Below are positions 44,255 through 53,383 of a stretch of DNA of 64,000 nt, piece by piece. The notes beneath the pieces were generated by a model that was given only the letters and a program-made list of their open reading frames with translations, was not told where the DNA came from and searched no databases. Within the stretch, counting starts at the first letter, position 1; the number at the start of each line of letters is the position of its first letter. The position numbers were made by a program, and so were the translations under genes. Source of the stretch: JAIXWP01 sp965247015 (lineage in GTDB: Bacteria; Bacteroidota; Bacteroidia; Flavobacteriales_D; Sanyastnellaceae); NCBI GenBank assembly GCA_965247015.1, contig CBDFGG010000003.1, positions 617,203 to 681,202 on the forward strand, in the 5' to 3' direction.

Positions 44255-45823
44255 ATGATTAAAACAACTTACGCGTTTACATTATTCCTTCTTCTATTCC
44301 TTTTTAATTCCCGAGCACATTCTCAAGATTTAATACATACCATCTTCTTTGAGTCAGGAAGCTATTTCATCAGTGAAAATGAAATGACAAAACTCTCTGA
44401 AGAAATAAAAAGAATAGAATGTGAAAAATTTCAGCTAAAACTTTTCGCCCACGCTGATTCATTGGGTGATGTCCAGAGTAATCAAATATTGTCCGATAAT
44501 AGGTTGGAGGCGGTTTTCAATGTACTTGTAGATAAATTTCAACTTCCGGAAAATGAAGTAGTCAAACAGTCCTATGGCGAACAGAATCCACAACAGTCTT
44601 CCGACTTGTCTCTTAATCGCAAAGTAGACATTATTATCTACTGTATCCCTCCCATAATTGTAACTACTACAACACAGGAGGAGCCTTTTGAAAAACCTGT
44701 TAATGATATTGAAGAACTCTATGCCTTACTAGTAGACTCCGCCGAAACATTTAAAATAAATCCTAAGATTGACAATTTTCTGAAATGTAAAGATGGGGCT
44801 CAGGTATTTATTCCCAGCAACACTTTTTCAATATCGGAAGACGCTCAAAACGATTCTGTTAATTTCAAAATAAAGGTATGTTCCAACTATAGTGACATGA
44901 TTGCAAACAATCTTACCACTATGACTTCACAAAACGAAGTCCTAGCCACCCTTGGAATGGTACACACCGAGGCTCAAGATGAAGTAGGCACATCACTAGC
45001 GATTCAGAATAATAAGGAAATTAAAATAATGATGCCTTCAAAGAAAAAAGCGTACGATGCATTTTTGTTTGATGGTAATCATCAAAAAAAGAAGGGTATT
45101 ACTTGGAAGAAAAATAAAACCCCGATTTACGATGTTGAGGCCTTAGAATACCTAACTTGTCAAGTGGACTATATTCAGCGCTCAAGGGCTTGTAATGCGT
45201 TTTGGTGCAGAATAACTGATAAATTATTTCCCAAAACGAAATTGAGACGACTGTATGTACAAGTTCGAAATCATTGTGATTATCGAGATGGTTTTTCAGA
45301 AGAAGACAGAAAAGCAATTCAAGCGGCAGAGATCAATAAAGTACTTCAAAAGTATGGCGTTTCCAACATTCAAAGTCTTTATGAAAAAATAGAAGCTCAA
45401 AAAGTTGCAAGCATCGAAGAGGAATTTGGATTAAATGGTTTCGATAAAGGTTCAACAAATGATTATATCATGTCATTAACAAACCTCGGCTGGGCAAATT
45501 GTGACATTTACGATCGATTAAAAGGAGGACCAAAACAAGATATTTTAGTGAATCTTAAACCTGCTTCAAACATCGACTGCAAGATTATTTATAAGAATGA
45601 GAATATTATTATGCCAGTTCTAAAATCTTCAAAAGACTATCGATTAGTAGATATCCCCGCTCGAAATGCTTTCAGCATTATGATACTTAAATATGAAGAC
45701 AAAAAAGCCTATGCATATTTCGATGAAATCACAGTGCAAAAAGATCAACCCGCAATTACCCCGCAGTTCACTGAATTGACCATAGCAGAACTAAAAGCAA
45801 AGCTTCTCGAATTAAATAATTGA
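44255..45823 (+). CDS. Exported protein with N-terminal OmpA-like domain
   Basis: 522 residues with a signal peptide (NSRAHSQ). Residues about 25-130 follow the OmpA C-terminal/peptidoglycan-binding pattern: FFESGSYFISENEMTKLSEEI, 'HADSLGD...NQILSDNRLEAVFNVLVD', 'YGEQNPQQSS...NRKVDI'. The remaining 390 residues are unrecognised; they include a possible proline-poor beta domain (INPKIDNFLKCKDGAQVFIPSNTF, as in some surface 'FIPSNAF' domains) and a Lys-rich middle. It is the only plus-strand gene of the accessory region and is flanked by two copies of the composite repeat. Confidence 0.75.
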   Translation: MIKTTYAFTLFLLLFLFNSRAHSQDLIHTIFFESGSYFISENEMTKLSEEIKRIECEKFQLKLFAHADSLGDVQSNQILSDNRLEAVFNVLVDKFQLPENEVVKQSYGEQNPQQSSDLSLNRKVDIIIYCIPPIIVTTTTQEEPFEKPVNDIEELYALLVDSAETFKINPKIDNFLKCKDGAQVFIPSNTFSISEDAQNDSVNFKIKVCSNYSDMIANNLTTMTSQNEVLATLGMVHTEAQDEVGTSLAIQNNKEIKIMMPSKKKAYDAFLFDGNHQKKKGITWKKNKTPIYDVEALEYLTCQVDYIQRSRACNAFWCRITDKLFPKTKLRRLYVQVRNHCDYRDGFSEEDRKAIQAAEINKVLQKYGVSNIQSLYEKIEAQKVASIEEEFGLNGFDKGSTNDYIMSLTNLGWANCDIYDRLKGGPKQDILVNLKPASNIDCKIIYKNENIIMPVLKSSKDYRLVDIPARNAFSIMILKYEDKKAYAYFDEITVQKDQPAITPQFTELTIAELKAKLLELNN

Positions 45824-45869
45824 TTGTATTCACATTTAACGTCTGTAAAACAAACACTGCAATGGCCCA

Positions 45870-46223
45870 CCGCAAAGGCGCAACGGAACGCGAAGACATG
45901 CAAAGAGGTACGTCTCAAAATAAAAGACCAAAAAACTCTCACAGTCCCACAGTATCACAGTATCACAGTTCCATACTAAAATAAAACTTCTCAAACTCCT
46001 CAACTCTCAAACTCTTAAATTAAACTGTTTCACTGTTTCAATGCTTCACTATTTCACTGCTTAACTGGAATATGATCACCGCATGTGATTATGACTTGAT
46101 ATGCGGCACTTCAGTGTAACAGTGGAAGTTAAACCGTGAAATAATGAAGCAGTGAAATAGTTAAGCAGTAAAATTCCAACACCCCGAAAAGCAGACAGCG
46201 CTAAATAGCCCCGTAGGGGCGAC
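45870..46223. repeat. Composite iterated-word element II
   Basis: Same module order and orientation as element I: CTTTGCG right arm (45870-45907), TACGTCTC, CACAGTATCACAGT words, CTCAAACTCC words, TTTCACTG words, GATCACCGCATGTGATT...TATGCGG core (46074-46106), inverted words, GCAGACAGCGC and the GCCCC-GTA-GGGGC hairpin (46208-46220). The small minus-strand frame through it is repeat sequence, not a gene. Confidence 0.85.
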
Positions 46224-46375
46224 ATATCAATAGCTCCAGGAATATGCCCACCCCCACCCATCACGGAGCCCCGAAGGGGCGACGTATTCTGCGAAGCAGA
46301 AATAAAAAAATGATTTCAAATAGATATATGACTAACAGACTACCCAAGCTAATTAACAATTCAACAATACATTTA
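46224..46375. other. Repeat debris after element II
   Basis: It holds another GCCCC-GAA-GGGGC hairpin (46268-46280) and a TCTGC-GAA-GCAGA hairpin, then AT-rich sequence up to the next gene. No gene is supported. Confidence 0.5.
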
Positions 46376-46786
46376 TCATTTTTCAGTACTTTCTGTTCGT
46401 CGTCTTGCATTAATAAAATGAAAGTCACACTCCTCTATGTCCTTACGAGCGCTTTCATAGAAGTAAACGGAATCTCCCTTAAACTCATAGAGTAACACAT
46501 TAGCATGAATATAATCTTCTTCTAGAAAGAACGATACGGTATAGCATCTATTCTTATGTTTTCGATTGAAATTATCATTTGAATAGTAATCAGAAAGTTT
46601 ATTGATACGAATTATACTATCACAATTATAACCGAGATAACTATAATTCTCCAAACAATAGTCAGCCACTAAAGAATCTTCTTGAATAAATTGAACATCA
46701 CGATAGTATTGTTCTTCATCATTTCTAAATCTCCCTCCAATATTGATGCAGCTCATAAATAACACTAGAATTAGCGCGCATTTCAT
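46376..46786 (-). CDS. Hypothetical lipoprotein
   Basis: 136 residues from the ATG at 46786 (MKCALILVLFMSC); the longer frame from 46840 adds no sensible N-terminus. Lipobox LFMSC. The mature part is acidic with many Tyr (YYRDVQFIQEDS, YSYLGYNCDS, CYTVSFFLEEDYIHANVLLYEFKGDSVYFYES), consistent with a small beta-rich domain. No family recognised. It is part of the minus-strand lipoprotein series. Confidence 0.68.
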   Translation of the reverse strand: MKCALILVLFMSCINIGGRFRNDEEQYYRDVQFIQEDSLVADYCLENYSYLGYNCDSIIRINKLSDYYSNDNFNRKHKNRCYTVSFFLEEDYIHANVLLYEFKGDSVYFYESARKDIEECDFHFINARRRTESTEK

Positions 46787-46989
46787 AATATTCTTTCCAA
46801 AGTATTTTATCCTCCAATTCTCGAGAATTAAATTGAACAAAGCTTATATAGCCATTATTTAATCAAGTAAATTTCTCTTGACATAAAGATAAGTGAAGTA
46901 TAATGAACTCCCTCCTTTAGATCTAATCAAGCTGGTCAATTACACTTCCAAACATTTCAACAACACTAAGATCCCTTTCTTGTTATAAT

Positions 46990-47670
46990 TTAATTAACCT
47001 CTCTCGTCAGACTTCTCACAGAATCTAACTTCGCTTCAAAAGGTAATTCTGCTTTTTTCATCATACGTTCACAAAGTTCGAAATCTCGAAGTTCCAATGC
47101 AGAAAAGAACACATTCGAATAAAATACATTATTTGCCGGCAGATCACCATCTGACTCTAGCCATTCTAGACCGATCTTTTGATAAGGCAATGCTTCAGCC
47201 GGTCGACCAGAATAATATAAAATTAAACCTACTTCGTGATATAAATATGCCAAACTTCTTGACTTAACTTCTGGGGGCTCTTTCATGAAATGGTTGACAA
47301 GAATAGAAGCTTCCTTTGACAAAGAGTCTTGTCCCAAATAGTCAGCTAGATTCAAATAAAGACGCTCGAATTGTTCTCTACTCCTAGCGCAAGAAAGTGT
47401 CATTTTCCAATAGGGCAAAAACGCTTCTCTATCGTGAAACTTGATTTGACCCAAGGTAATTACAAGATTCCCATAGTCATCATAACAATTTTCAAAAACA
47501 TAACGCGCATGTTTCCTAAGATTATAAATGCTATTATTCTTTGCTTCTTTGAATACAGAGTCAAGAATGTTTGTACAATCTATAAATTCAGGTTCCATAA
47601 TTCTCTCCTCTATGCATGAAGAAAGTAATCCAATAACAATGACAACAATCAAGATTAGTTTATATTTCAT
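46990..47670 (-). CDS. Hypothetical TPR-like lipoprotein
   Basis: 226 residues from the ATG at 47670 (MKYKLILIV). Lipobox LLSSC. The mature protein is mostly alpha-helical, with TPR-like helices in 'SRSLAYLYHEVGLILYYSGRPAEALPYQKIGLEWLES' and 'NVFFSALELRDFELCERMMKKAEL'. Function unknown. The sequence upstream of the neighbouring gene (about 46870-46925) resembles that at 50770-50826, hinting that whole gene-plus-spacer units were copied here. Confidence 0.7.
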   Translation of the reverse strand: MKYKLILIVVIVIGLLSSCIEERIMEPEFIDCTNILDSVFKEAKNNSIYNLRKHARYVFENCYDDYGNLVITLGQIKFHDREAFLPYWKMTLSCARSREQFERLYLNLADYLGQDSLSKEASILVNHFMKEPPEVKSRSLAYLYHEVGLILYYSGRPAEALPYQKIGLEWLESDGDLPANNVFYSNVFFSALELRDFELCERMMKKAELPFEAKLDSVRSLTREVN

Positions 47671-47760
47671 GTCAGAACCGAAATATTTTACAGAGCGCAC
47701 TAAGCATTCAAAGTATTATCCTACAATATACTCAAGAAATCAAAAATAAATTATACCACT

Positions 47761-48204
47761 TCAAAGTCTAATTTTCCTAGATATTGAAAATAATAATGAG
47801 TCATTACCAAAAACCTGAAAATTATCTAACCACAATTCACTATGAAAGACTCTATAGTAACCAGCACTACTTAATGGAATCTTGAAATCATCTAAATTGG
47901 TAACTACTATGTCACCACAAAGGAAAAATTGTATCTCCTGCTTAAATATATTAATTGTATTATCCCGTGGAATCATCTGCCATGTCATGTCCTGCGGCAA
48001 TTTGAGAGATAAATATCCATGGTACTTTTCATTCTTTAGATAATAATAAATTGTGTCATTACATATCATAACATTGGAGTCCGCGTCTCGCCAAAATCGT
48101 TCTTCACTTGCTACAATCAATGGATCAACAATATTAAAACCATTGTCTGTATTGTTACAAGAAACAATTAGGAATAGTAAAATGGTGTAGACAATAAATT
48201 TCAT
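47761..48204 (-). CDS. Hypothetical lipoprotein
   Basis: 147 residues from the ATG at 48204 (MKFIVYTILLFLIVSC); the frame upstream adds five residues and spoils the signal. Lipobox LIVSC. The mature part is beta-rich (YHGYLSLKLPQDMTWQMIPRD..., YYRVFHSELWLDNFQVFGN). No recognised domain. Minus strand, 160 bases before the next lipoprotein gene. Confidence 0.68.
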   Translation of the reverse strand: MKFIVYTILLFLIVSCNNTDNGFNIVDPLIVASEERFWRDADSNVMICNDTIYYYLKNEKYHGYLSLKLPQDMTWQMIPRDNTINIFKQEIQFFLCGDIVVTNLDDFKIPLSSAGYYRVFHSELWLDNFQVFGNDSLLFSISRKIRL

Positions 48205-48363
48205 AAAGTAATTAAACAAACTTCACCCCTCCTAATACTATTAGCTCAACTAAAGTTCCAACAAATCTAAGAACTGTGCCTTAATTGTAAAGCATTTATT
48301 AAATAGGAAAGATAAGACCATTTTAATTTATCCACCAATAAATAAAGAAATTAAGGCTCTTGG

Positions 48364-48951
48364 TCAACAAGCATTGATATAATAAAAAGCCAAATACCAC
48401 CTACTATTTATTCGTTCAAACCCTACTTGGTATATAACTCCCACTTCCTCTAATATAAACTCGTAATAGAATGTATCTTCTGACGAATAATAGTAATTCT
48501 TCCAAACCAAAGTCGTATCACTAGGGCTATTAAAGAACTCAGTAAAGTTCCAATCTGTATATTTCCAATTTGATGTGTTTAGAATTATTGTAGTGTCACA
48601 TTCGGACACAACTCCCAAAAAATTATTGAAGTCGCACCTTTCAACTTGAAACAAGCTGTCTTGAAGAAACTTTTCATAAAACATCAAAAAATCCTTGTCT
48701 ATCTCACTTAGGTCTTGACTTGCCTTTGCCTTACTCTTAAAATTATTAGCAACTCTGTCAATTTTATCCCATATCGATGTATTAGCCTTCTCAGGTAAGA
48801 TCACTGGTGGAATAACATTTGAAATTGAATCTTTTATATTTAACAAGTTGTCCTGTGGTAAGGAGCTCTGGCCTTTATCTCCTGCGCAGCTTTGCATAGA
48901 GACAATAAATAGCATTACACTAATCCAATATATTATTTTTACATTATTCAT
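48364..48951 (-). CDS. Hypothetical lipoprotein with DUF4348-like look
   Basis: 195 residues with lipobox SMQSC. After a low-complexity linker comes a helical part with 'DFLMFYEKFLQDSLFQVER' and a beta-rich end 'YYSSEDTFYYEFILEEVGVIYQVGFERINSRWYLAFYYI'. This resembles the DUF4348-type layout (a 'F..FL..F..D..FQ..R..FPL' helix and a C-terminal 'W.L'), but the match is by eye and weak. Its start overlaps the end of a short interrupted frame at 48944-49120. Confidence 0.68.
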   Translation of the reverse strand: MNNVKIIYWISVMLFIVSMQSCAGDKGQSSLPQDNLLNIKDSISNVIPPVILPEKANTSIWDKIDRVANNFKSKAKASQDLSEIDKDFLMFYEKFLQDSLFQVERCDFNNFLGVVSECDTTIILNTSNWKYTDWNFTEFFNSPSDTTLVWKNYYYSSEDTFYYEFILEEVGVIYQVGFERINSRWYLAFYYINAC

Positions 48952-49120
48952 TTTCTGAGCTATTCTTTTCTTCTTGAAGTACTTTTATTTCTCTCTCTAA
49001 AGCATCCATCGATTTTTGAATGACCTTGACTTCACATTCAAAGCTAGCCCCTTTTATCAATTATTTATAAATTCCGATTACTGAATATAGTGATATTAAA
49101 ATAATGAGTAGTCCTTTCAT
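48944..49120 (-). pseudogene. Short exported ORF interrupted by a TAA
   Basis: A 59-codon frame starts with MKGLLIILISLYSVIGIYK, stops at TAA, and continues in the same frame as a charged coiled-coil (IQKSMDALEREIKVLQEEKN). It ends inside the start of the next gene (overlap of 8 bases). Either a small gene broken by one nonsense change, or chance. Confidence 0.35.
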
Positions 49121-49225
49121 TTTGGCCCCTCGTTTCAGATAATTTAAAGTCCCCAAGTGATTTTAGTATAAAATTCACTATTGTCTGCTGATTTAGTCCT
49201 TCAATCCAACACCAATTCAATCCTG

Positions 49226-49456
49226 TTATTTCTCAATAATCTTATCAAACTCTCCATCATATTCCTCATTCCACTGGAAGATGTTTTTATTAACAGCAAA
49301 AGAATCAATAAATATCACATCATATAGTTCAACTTCTCGGCTATTCTGCATTGAAGGATAAGTCCCGAAATGCTTCACGCAACCATTTTGATCTTGCCCA
49401 CAGTACTGAACAAATTTCAAGAAGATGAATAACATTACGACTACTCTTTTATCCAT
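49226..49456 (-). CDS. Short hypothetical exported protein
   Basis: 76 residues with an N-terminal signal that ends in a possible lipobox (KFVQYC). The mature part has only about 55 residues (CVKHFGTYPSMQNSREVELYDVIFIDS...). No recognised domain. It may be a truncated member of the surrounding lipoprotein series. Start ATG at 49456. Confidence 0.5.
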   Translation of the reverse strand: MDKRVVVMLFIFLKFVQYCGQDQNGCVKHFGTYPSMQNSREVELYDVIFIDSFAVNKNIFQWNEEYDGEFDKIIEK

Positions 49457-49540
49457 TTTCTAACTTATCTTTAATTTCCCTATAAAAACATATTATATCA
49501 AAATAGATTATCAAGATACGTTCAAACTGCCTAAATAAAG

Positions 49541-50635
49541 CTATTCAATGTAATCACTCAAATTCATAGCCCTTTCCGTTGTGTCTGTACCCTCTTCAAA
49601 AACACAATTTGCCGAGAATATATAATTTTCTGAATGATTCATGCGAGAAAGGTAAAGTTTCTTCGTCTTATAACCGGTGCTCGAAAAAACTAATGTAGCG
49701 TCACTTTCCTTCTCTAGTTCGACAAAATAATGTCGCCCTTCAAACATATAAACTGAATTCCTATTCCCTTGAAACACCTCCAAGCGAATCGTTTTATCGC
49801 AGGCTACTATCCTATCATTCAGTTCAGCATTGATTTCGCCAAACATCATGTACCTCGTGAATATTGCTGGGTTGGGAATAACAATTTCATCTCGATTGGC
49901 TGAGCCGTTCTTCGCAAACTTAACGTAACTACCAAGATCTGGCAACACTCTATCATTGTCTTTGACCTCAATAGTTTTTCTAATGCCATTTGTCTCTACT
50001 CCGATAATCAGATTACTCTTGGTAGATTCAACTTCATCTAGTCCTGACAAGCAGATTCCGAAAAGAGAATCACGAAGCATTATGTCTTGGTGAATATTTG
50101 AATATTCATTTACATCAGCAATACCCTGATTAGAGTTACCCACGTCATAACTCCCAACAACATAAGCACCAAATAAATATTTTGCACATGATGCTTGAAT
50201 TTTAAAATCCCCTGGATTTTCGCAAACCTTTTCATCCATATCGATGAAAATATACTTTTTATCAAAGTCATTATATATTTTTAGTTGCATAGATTCATCC
50301 TTCCTATTACACTTTTCTATGCTAAAATCAACGACATTGGTGGCTTTCGAGCGATGCAGAAATAGGAAACCTGGCCATTCAAAACATATGATAATTATAT
50401 AAAAGCCAATAATAATCGGATAGATGAATTTGATTGAGCTCATTTGCCTCTGCAATGAAGCACCTCCTCTATATCTAAAATATACCACTAAAAGAAGTAA
50501 TACTATTGGAACAAAATATAACTGCGTTGGATAACAGATAAAGAAGTTTTTATCCCTTCGATGAATAATAATAGCCACGATAAAGAGGACTATCATTAAA
50601 ATATTGGACCGTCTATTTTTTACAAATTCTGACAC
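49541..50635 (-). CDS. Membrane-anchored hypothetical protein
   Basis: 364 residues from a GTG (50635). Three N-terminal membrane spans (ILMIVLFIVAIII, LYFVPIVLLLLVVYF, FIYPIIIGFYIIIICF) are followed by an extracytoplasmic domain of about 260 residues, rich in beta strands and with Cys pairs (KVCENPGDFKIQASCAKYLFG). A stretch near the end, 'HYFVELEKESDATLVFSSTGYKTKKLYL', resembles a carboxypeptidase-regulatory-like beta domain. Function unknown. It is the largest intact non-RHS gene of the minus-strand series. Confidence 0.7.
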   Translation of the reverse strand: MSEFVKNRRSNILMIVLFIVAIIIHRRDKNFFICYPTQLYFVPIVLLLLVVYFRYRGGASLQRQMSSIKFIYPIIIGFYIIIICFEWPGFLFLHRSKATNVVDFSIEKCNRKDESMQLKIYNDFDKKYIFIDMDEKVCENPGDFKIQASCAKYLFGAYVVGSYDVGNSNQGIADVNEYSNIHQDIMLRDSLFGICLSGLDEVESTKSNLIIGVETNGIRKTIEVKDNDRVLPDLGSYVKFAKNGSANRDEIVIPNPAIFTRYMMFGEINAELNDRIVACDKTIRLEVFQGNRNSVYMFEGRHYFVELEKESDATLVFSSTGYKTKKLYLSRMNHSENYIFSANCVFEEGTDTTERAMNLSDYIE

Positions 50636-50826
50636 ATCAATTTGTTATATTCTTATTTCGATAATGAATCCTTCTGCTTTGAGTTTGCAAACTTTAATAA
50701 CTAGTAAAAATAAAGAAAATTACAATTATCCTGTCACGCTTCCACTGACTTCCAAGCAAACATTGAATCAATTAATTTTTCTCTTAGATAAAGATAATTG
50801 AAGTATTTTCAAATCTCTCCTTAGAG

Positions 50827-51504
50827 CTAATCAAACTCCCTTATATCAAAGAAGCTGCGTCCTTGTTCATAGTAATCCTTGAGATGATTGAACTTGAAAT
50901 AAATTAATTGTATCGTATCATCTGCCCTGCGATAATATTGGAACGCACCTATCAATCTATTGCTTTCATCTACAAAATAATCACCTTTCTGTGGCAATTG
51001 ACCAGATAGAAATATAACGAAAAAATAAGCATCATAAAACGACAACATCTCATAAGGTTGCTCCCAGCTGCCCTCACCTGTCTGATAAATAGCATTTTCA
51101 AGAGTTCGCACTATTGCTTCCGAATTTTTCAACTTTGAATGATCATTTGCATCATCCATTCTTCTACAGTTCAAATATTGCGAGGCAAATCCAAGAGGCA
51201 TTAATCGAAACACCTTTTTTATTTTCCTTTTGTTAAGAGTTGTAATAGAGAAATTTTCCGCAAAAATCATTGACTTGAGCTGTGAGTCGTACTGTATTAA
51301 CACATCAGTACTTTTTCCTCTAATGCACTCGTACGCATATAAAAATTCATCTTTCTTTATCGAAGAATCGAGGCTATTTGCCATCTCCACAATGGCACGT
51401 AGCGAGTCTGAAGATATAATTTCCACTCGCTGATAATCGCTCACAGCCATGCTAATATGGCTAGTGTAGAACAAACAGATTGTAACGATTAATCTTAAAT
51501 GCAT
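50827..51504 (-). CDS. Hypothetical secreted protein
   Basis: 225 residues with a signal peptide (MHLRLIVTICLFYTSHISMA). The mature part is mixed alpha/beta; recognisable runs include 'DEFLYAYECIRGKSTDVLIQYDSQLKSMIF' and 'QLIYFKFNHLKDYYEQGRSFFDIREFD'. No lipobox and no known family. Isolated from its neighbours by 190 bases upstream of the GTG gene and by a repeat on its other side. Confidence 0.68.
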   Translation of the reverse strand: MHLRLIVTICLFYTSHISMAVSDYQRVEIISSDSLRAIVEMANSLDSSIKKDEFLYAYECIRGKSTDVLIQYDSQLKSMIFAENFSITTLNKRKIKKVFRLMPLGFASQYLNCRRMDDANDHSKLKNSEAIVRTLENAIYQTGEGSWEQPYEMLSFYDAYFFVIFLSGQLPQKGDYFVDESNRLIGAFQYYRRADDTIQLIYFKFNHLKDYYEQGRSFFDIREFD

Positions 51505-51609
51505 CGCTTAATTTCTTTTCATGACATCAACTTTCATCAACTTCAACTAAACTAATTTATAAAAATAGCGCTACTTAAATCCAAAAAACTCCGGTCTCAC
51601 CATTAATTC

Positions 51610-51720
51610 TCTCTCCGCGAACCTTTGCGAGCCTTTGCGTTGAATTAATTAACGGTAATCTAAAAGATCAAACTTTTCTCAACGCAAAGTCGCAAAGGAA
51701 CGCGAAGGAACGCAAAGAGG
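51610..51720. repeat. CTTTGCG-word inverted repeat, copy 3
   Basis: Left arm with CTCTCCGCG, AACCTTTGCG and AGCCTTTGCG words (51610-51641). Spacer with GATCAAACTTTTCTC. Right arm 51681-51720 is AACGCAAAGT CGCAAAGGAA CGCGAAGGAA CGCAAAGAGG. This copy has no gene beside it related to GxxExxY. Confidence 0.88.
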
Positions 51721-51790
51721 GGTGGTATTGGCTAATGAGAAATTAATTCTAATAATGCTTCAATCGAGAGCTTTTTTAATCCTAGTATTC

Positions 51791-52597
51791 TCATTCCAAC
51801 TTAACACCATATTCATTGAATTCACTTATCGTTGTTTCTAAAATTTGATTCTTTTCAGGATTTACAGACCGTTCCATTACGGCTTTCAATAAACCATTTC
51901 CATGATATAAGAAATTTGCTCCAATGACAACTTCTCCTTTAAGTGCTCCATATGCAATTAATCTCAAATTAGTGTCAAACTCAAAACGACAACTGCCATC
52001 TGAGATATTGAAAGAATGGATATCAAGTGATTTTAATCTATCCCCTTCAAAAAACTGCAAACCTATAAGGCCATATTTATCTATTTTAAAATAATGAAAG
52101 CAATTCTCCTTAAACTTAAAATAATTGGAAGACTGTATATCCATTATCAAATAATCTTGAGAGTGATAATCAGCTTTCTCAGAACTATTCGTACAGGTCA
52201 ATCTGTAAACACCCGTCGAGTCAAACCATAAAGAAAACTGAGTGTCACTAAATTTTGTCAATATTATATCGACAATCCCATTGTTCGAAAGAACTTTATT
52301 TGAAGACAAACTCCGATGCTCAATAATTTGAGTAGAGTCTGGCAAGACTATGCGACTGCCTACAAGTGTATAATTTCTTAATGGATCACGAGAATAAACT
52401 GAAGCGTAAGTTGGTAATCCGGAATCTAATGGATTATAAGATTGCTTGGCCTTTTGAACTGCAAACAACCAAGGTTGATGTAACTCAACTGTATCATCCG
52501 AAGGAAGTATTGACTCCACTTCTAAACTTCCCTGCGAAAATGTTTTAACGCCGTTTAGATAAACTAAAAACAACAAAATCAATCTCATTGATAACAT
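51791..52597 (-). CDS. Hypothetical secreted protein with MORN-like end
   Basis: 268 residues with a signal peptide ending near KTFSQ. The C-terminal half has antiparallel 'YF....KYGLIGLQFFEGDRLKSLDIHSF...FDTNLRLIAYGALKGEVVIG..FLYHGNGLLKAVME' strands of YwqK/MORN-like character. Similar proteins occur as immunity-type partners of RHS or other polymorphic toxins, but no specific family can be named. It starts two bases after the stop of the lipoprotein at 52600, so the two are a transcriptional pair. Confidence 0.68.
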   Translation of the reverse strand: MLSMRLILLFLVYLNGVKTFSQGSLEVESILPSDDTVELHQPWLFAVQKAKQSYNPLDSGLPTYASVYSRDPLRNYTLVGSRIVLPDSTQIIEHRSLSSNKVLSNNGIVDIILTKFSDTQFSLWFDSTGVYRLTCTNSSEKADYHSQDYLIMDIQSSNYFKFKENCFHYFKIDKYGLIGLQFFEGDRLKSLDIHSFNISDGSCRFEFDTNLRLIAYGALKGEVVIGANFLYHGNGLLKAVMERSVNPEKNQILETTISEFNEYGVKLE

Positions 52598-52599
52598 AA

Positions 52600-53019
52600 T
52601 TACCTGATACTTTTAATTGATCCATCAAATTTGTACACACATCTTAATCCTTTAATTGACCTAGAGTACTTCAATGAATCAATACTCTCCTCTGAAACTA
52701 TATGTGTGCACAATTCACTATAGTATTTCCTTTTTTCAATAATTTTATAATCAATAATATGTGGGTTTATGAATTGTTTAATGTAAACCTTGCTTTCACT
52801 ACGGTTATAATAAATTTCAAGGCAATGATTCAATAGGACAACATAACCATCCTTTGTTTTACACCCAATACATGGAAGCTGTTCTAGTTCACTTTTAAAA
52901 AGTGTTAGTTTACCATCAATCTTAATTTCTAAATCTGTTTTGTCGGCTTCAAAGTAACCGCATCCAAATTGAATAAATAGTAATAATCCTACTAAGGACG
53001 TTTTAAATTTATTTCCCAT
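52600..53019 (-). CDS. Hypothetical lipoprotein, paired with the next gene
   Basis: 139 residues. Lipobox FIQFGC. The mature domain (LEIKIDGKLTLFKSELEQLPCIGCKTKDGYVVLLNHCLEIYYN...) has several Cys and ends KGLRCVYKFDGSIKSIR. No known family. It precedes the MORN-like secreted protein by two bases, a spacing that suggests co-translation. Confidence 0.68.
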   Translation of the reverse strand: MGNKFKTSLVGLLLFIQFGCGYFEADKTDLEIKIDGKLTLFKSELEQLPCIGCKTKDGYVVLLNHCLEIYYNRSESKVYIKQFINPHIIDYKIIEKRKYYSELCTHIVSEESIDSLKYSRSIKGLRCVYKFDGSIKSIR

Positions 53020-53112
53020 CGTCAGTACCGAAATATAGCTGAAACTTCTTCATTTATCTGTGTTATCCTGCCAAATTAAATCACCGCTATTCACAAAACC
53101 AAACTTATTTTA

Positions 53113-53259
53113 CCGCAAAGACGCAATGGAACGCAGAGTTACGCAAAGAGATCAGTCTCGTCGATAAAGATAAACTCTCACAGAACGGCAGTATCACAGT
53201 ACCACACTAATATTTCACTTCTCCACTCCTTAACTTCTTAACTCCTTCACTCCTCAACT
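53113..53259. repeat. Composite element III (partial)
   Basis: Carries the CTTTGCG right arm (53113-53149), AGTCTCGTCG, CACAGTATCACAGT words, and CTCC-type words, in the same order as elements I and II, but then runs directly into the left arm of CTTTGCG copy 4 instead of TTTCACTG words. Confidence 0.8.
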
Positions 53260-53377
53260 CTCCCCGCGAACCTTTGCGAGCCTTTGCGTCTCCGCGTTGA
53301 AATAATTTCCGCTACTTCACCAGATCAAACTTTTCTCAACGCAAAGACGCAATGGAACGCGGAGATACGCAAAGAGG
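53260..53377. repeat. CTTTGCG-word inverted repeat, copy 4
   Basis: Left arm 53260-53298 (CCCCGCG AACCTTTGCG AGCCTTTGCG TCTCCGCGTT) and right arm 53338-53377 (AACGCAAAGACGC...AAAGAGG) around a spacer with CAGATCAAACTTTTCTC. The right arm ends 7 bases before the stop of the lipoprotein at 53384. Confidence 0.88.
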
Positions 53378-53383
53378 ATCTTA

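Noticed and set aside
46076..46264. Small minus-strand ORF with a Gly-rich N-terminus over the GCCCC hairpins
   Set aside because: It is a translation of composite element II and the following hairpin, with no separate support.
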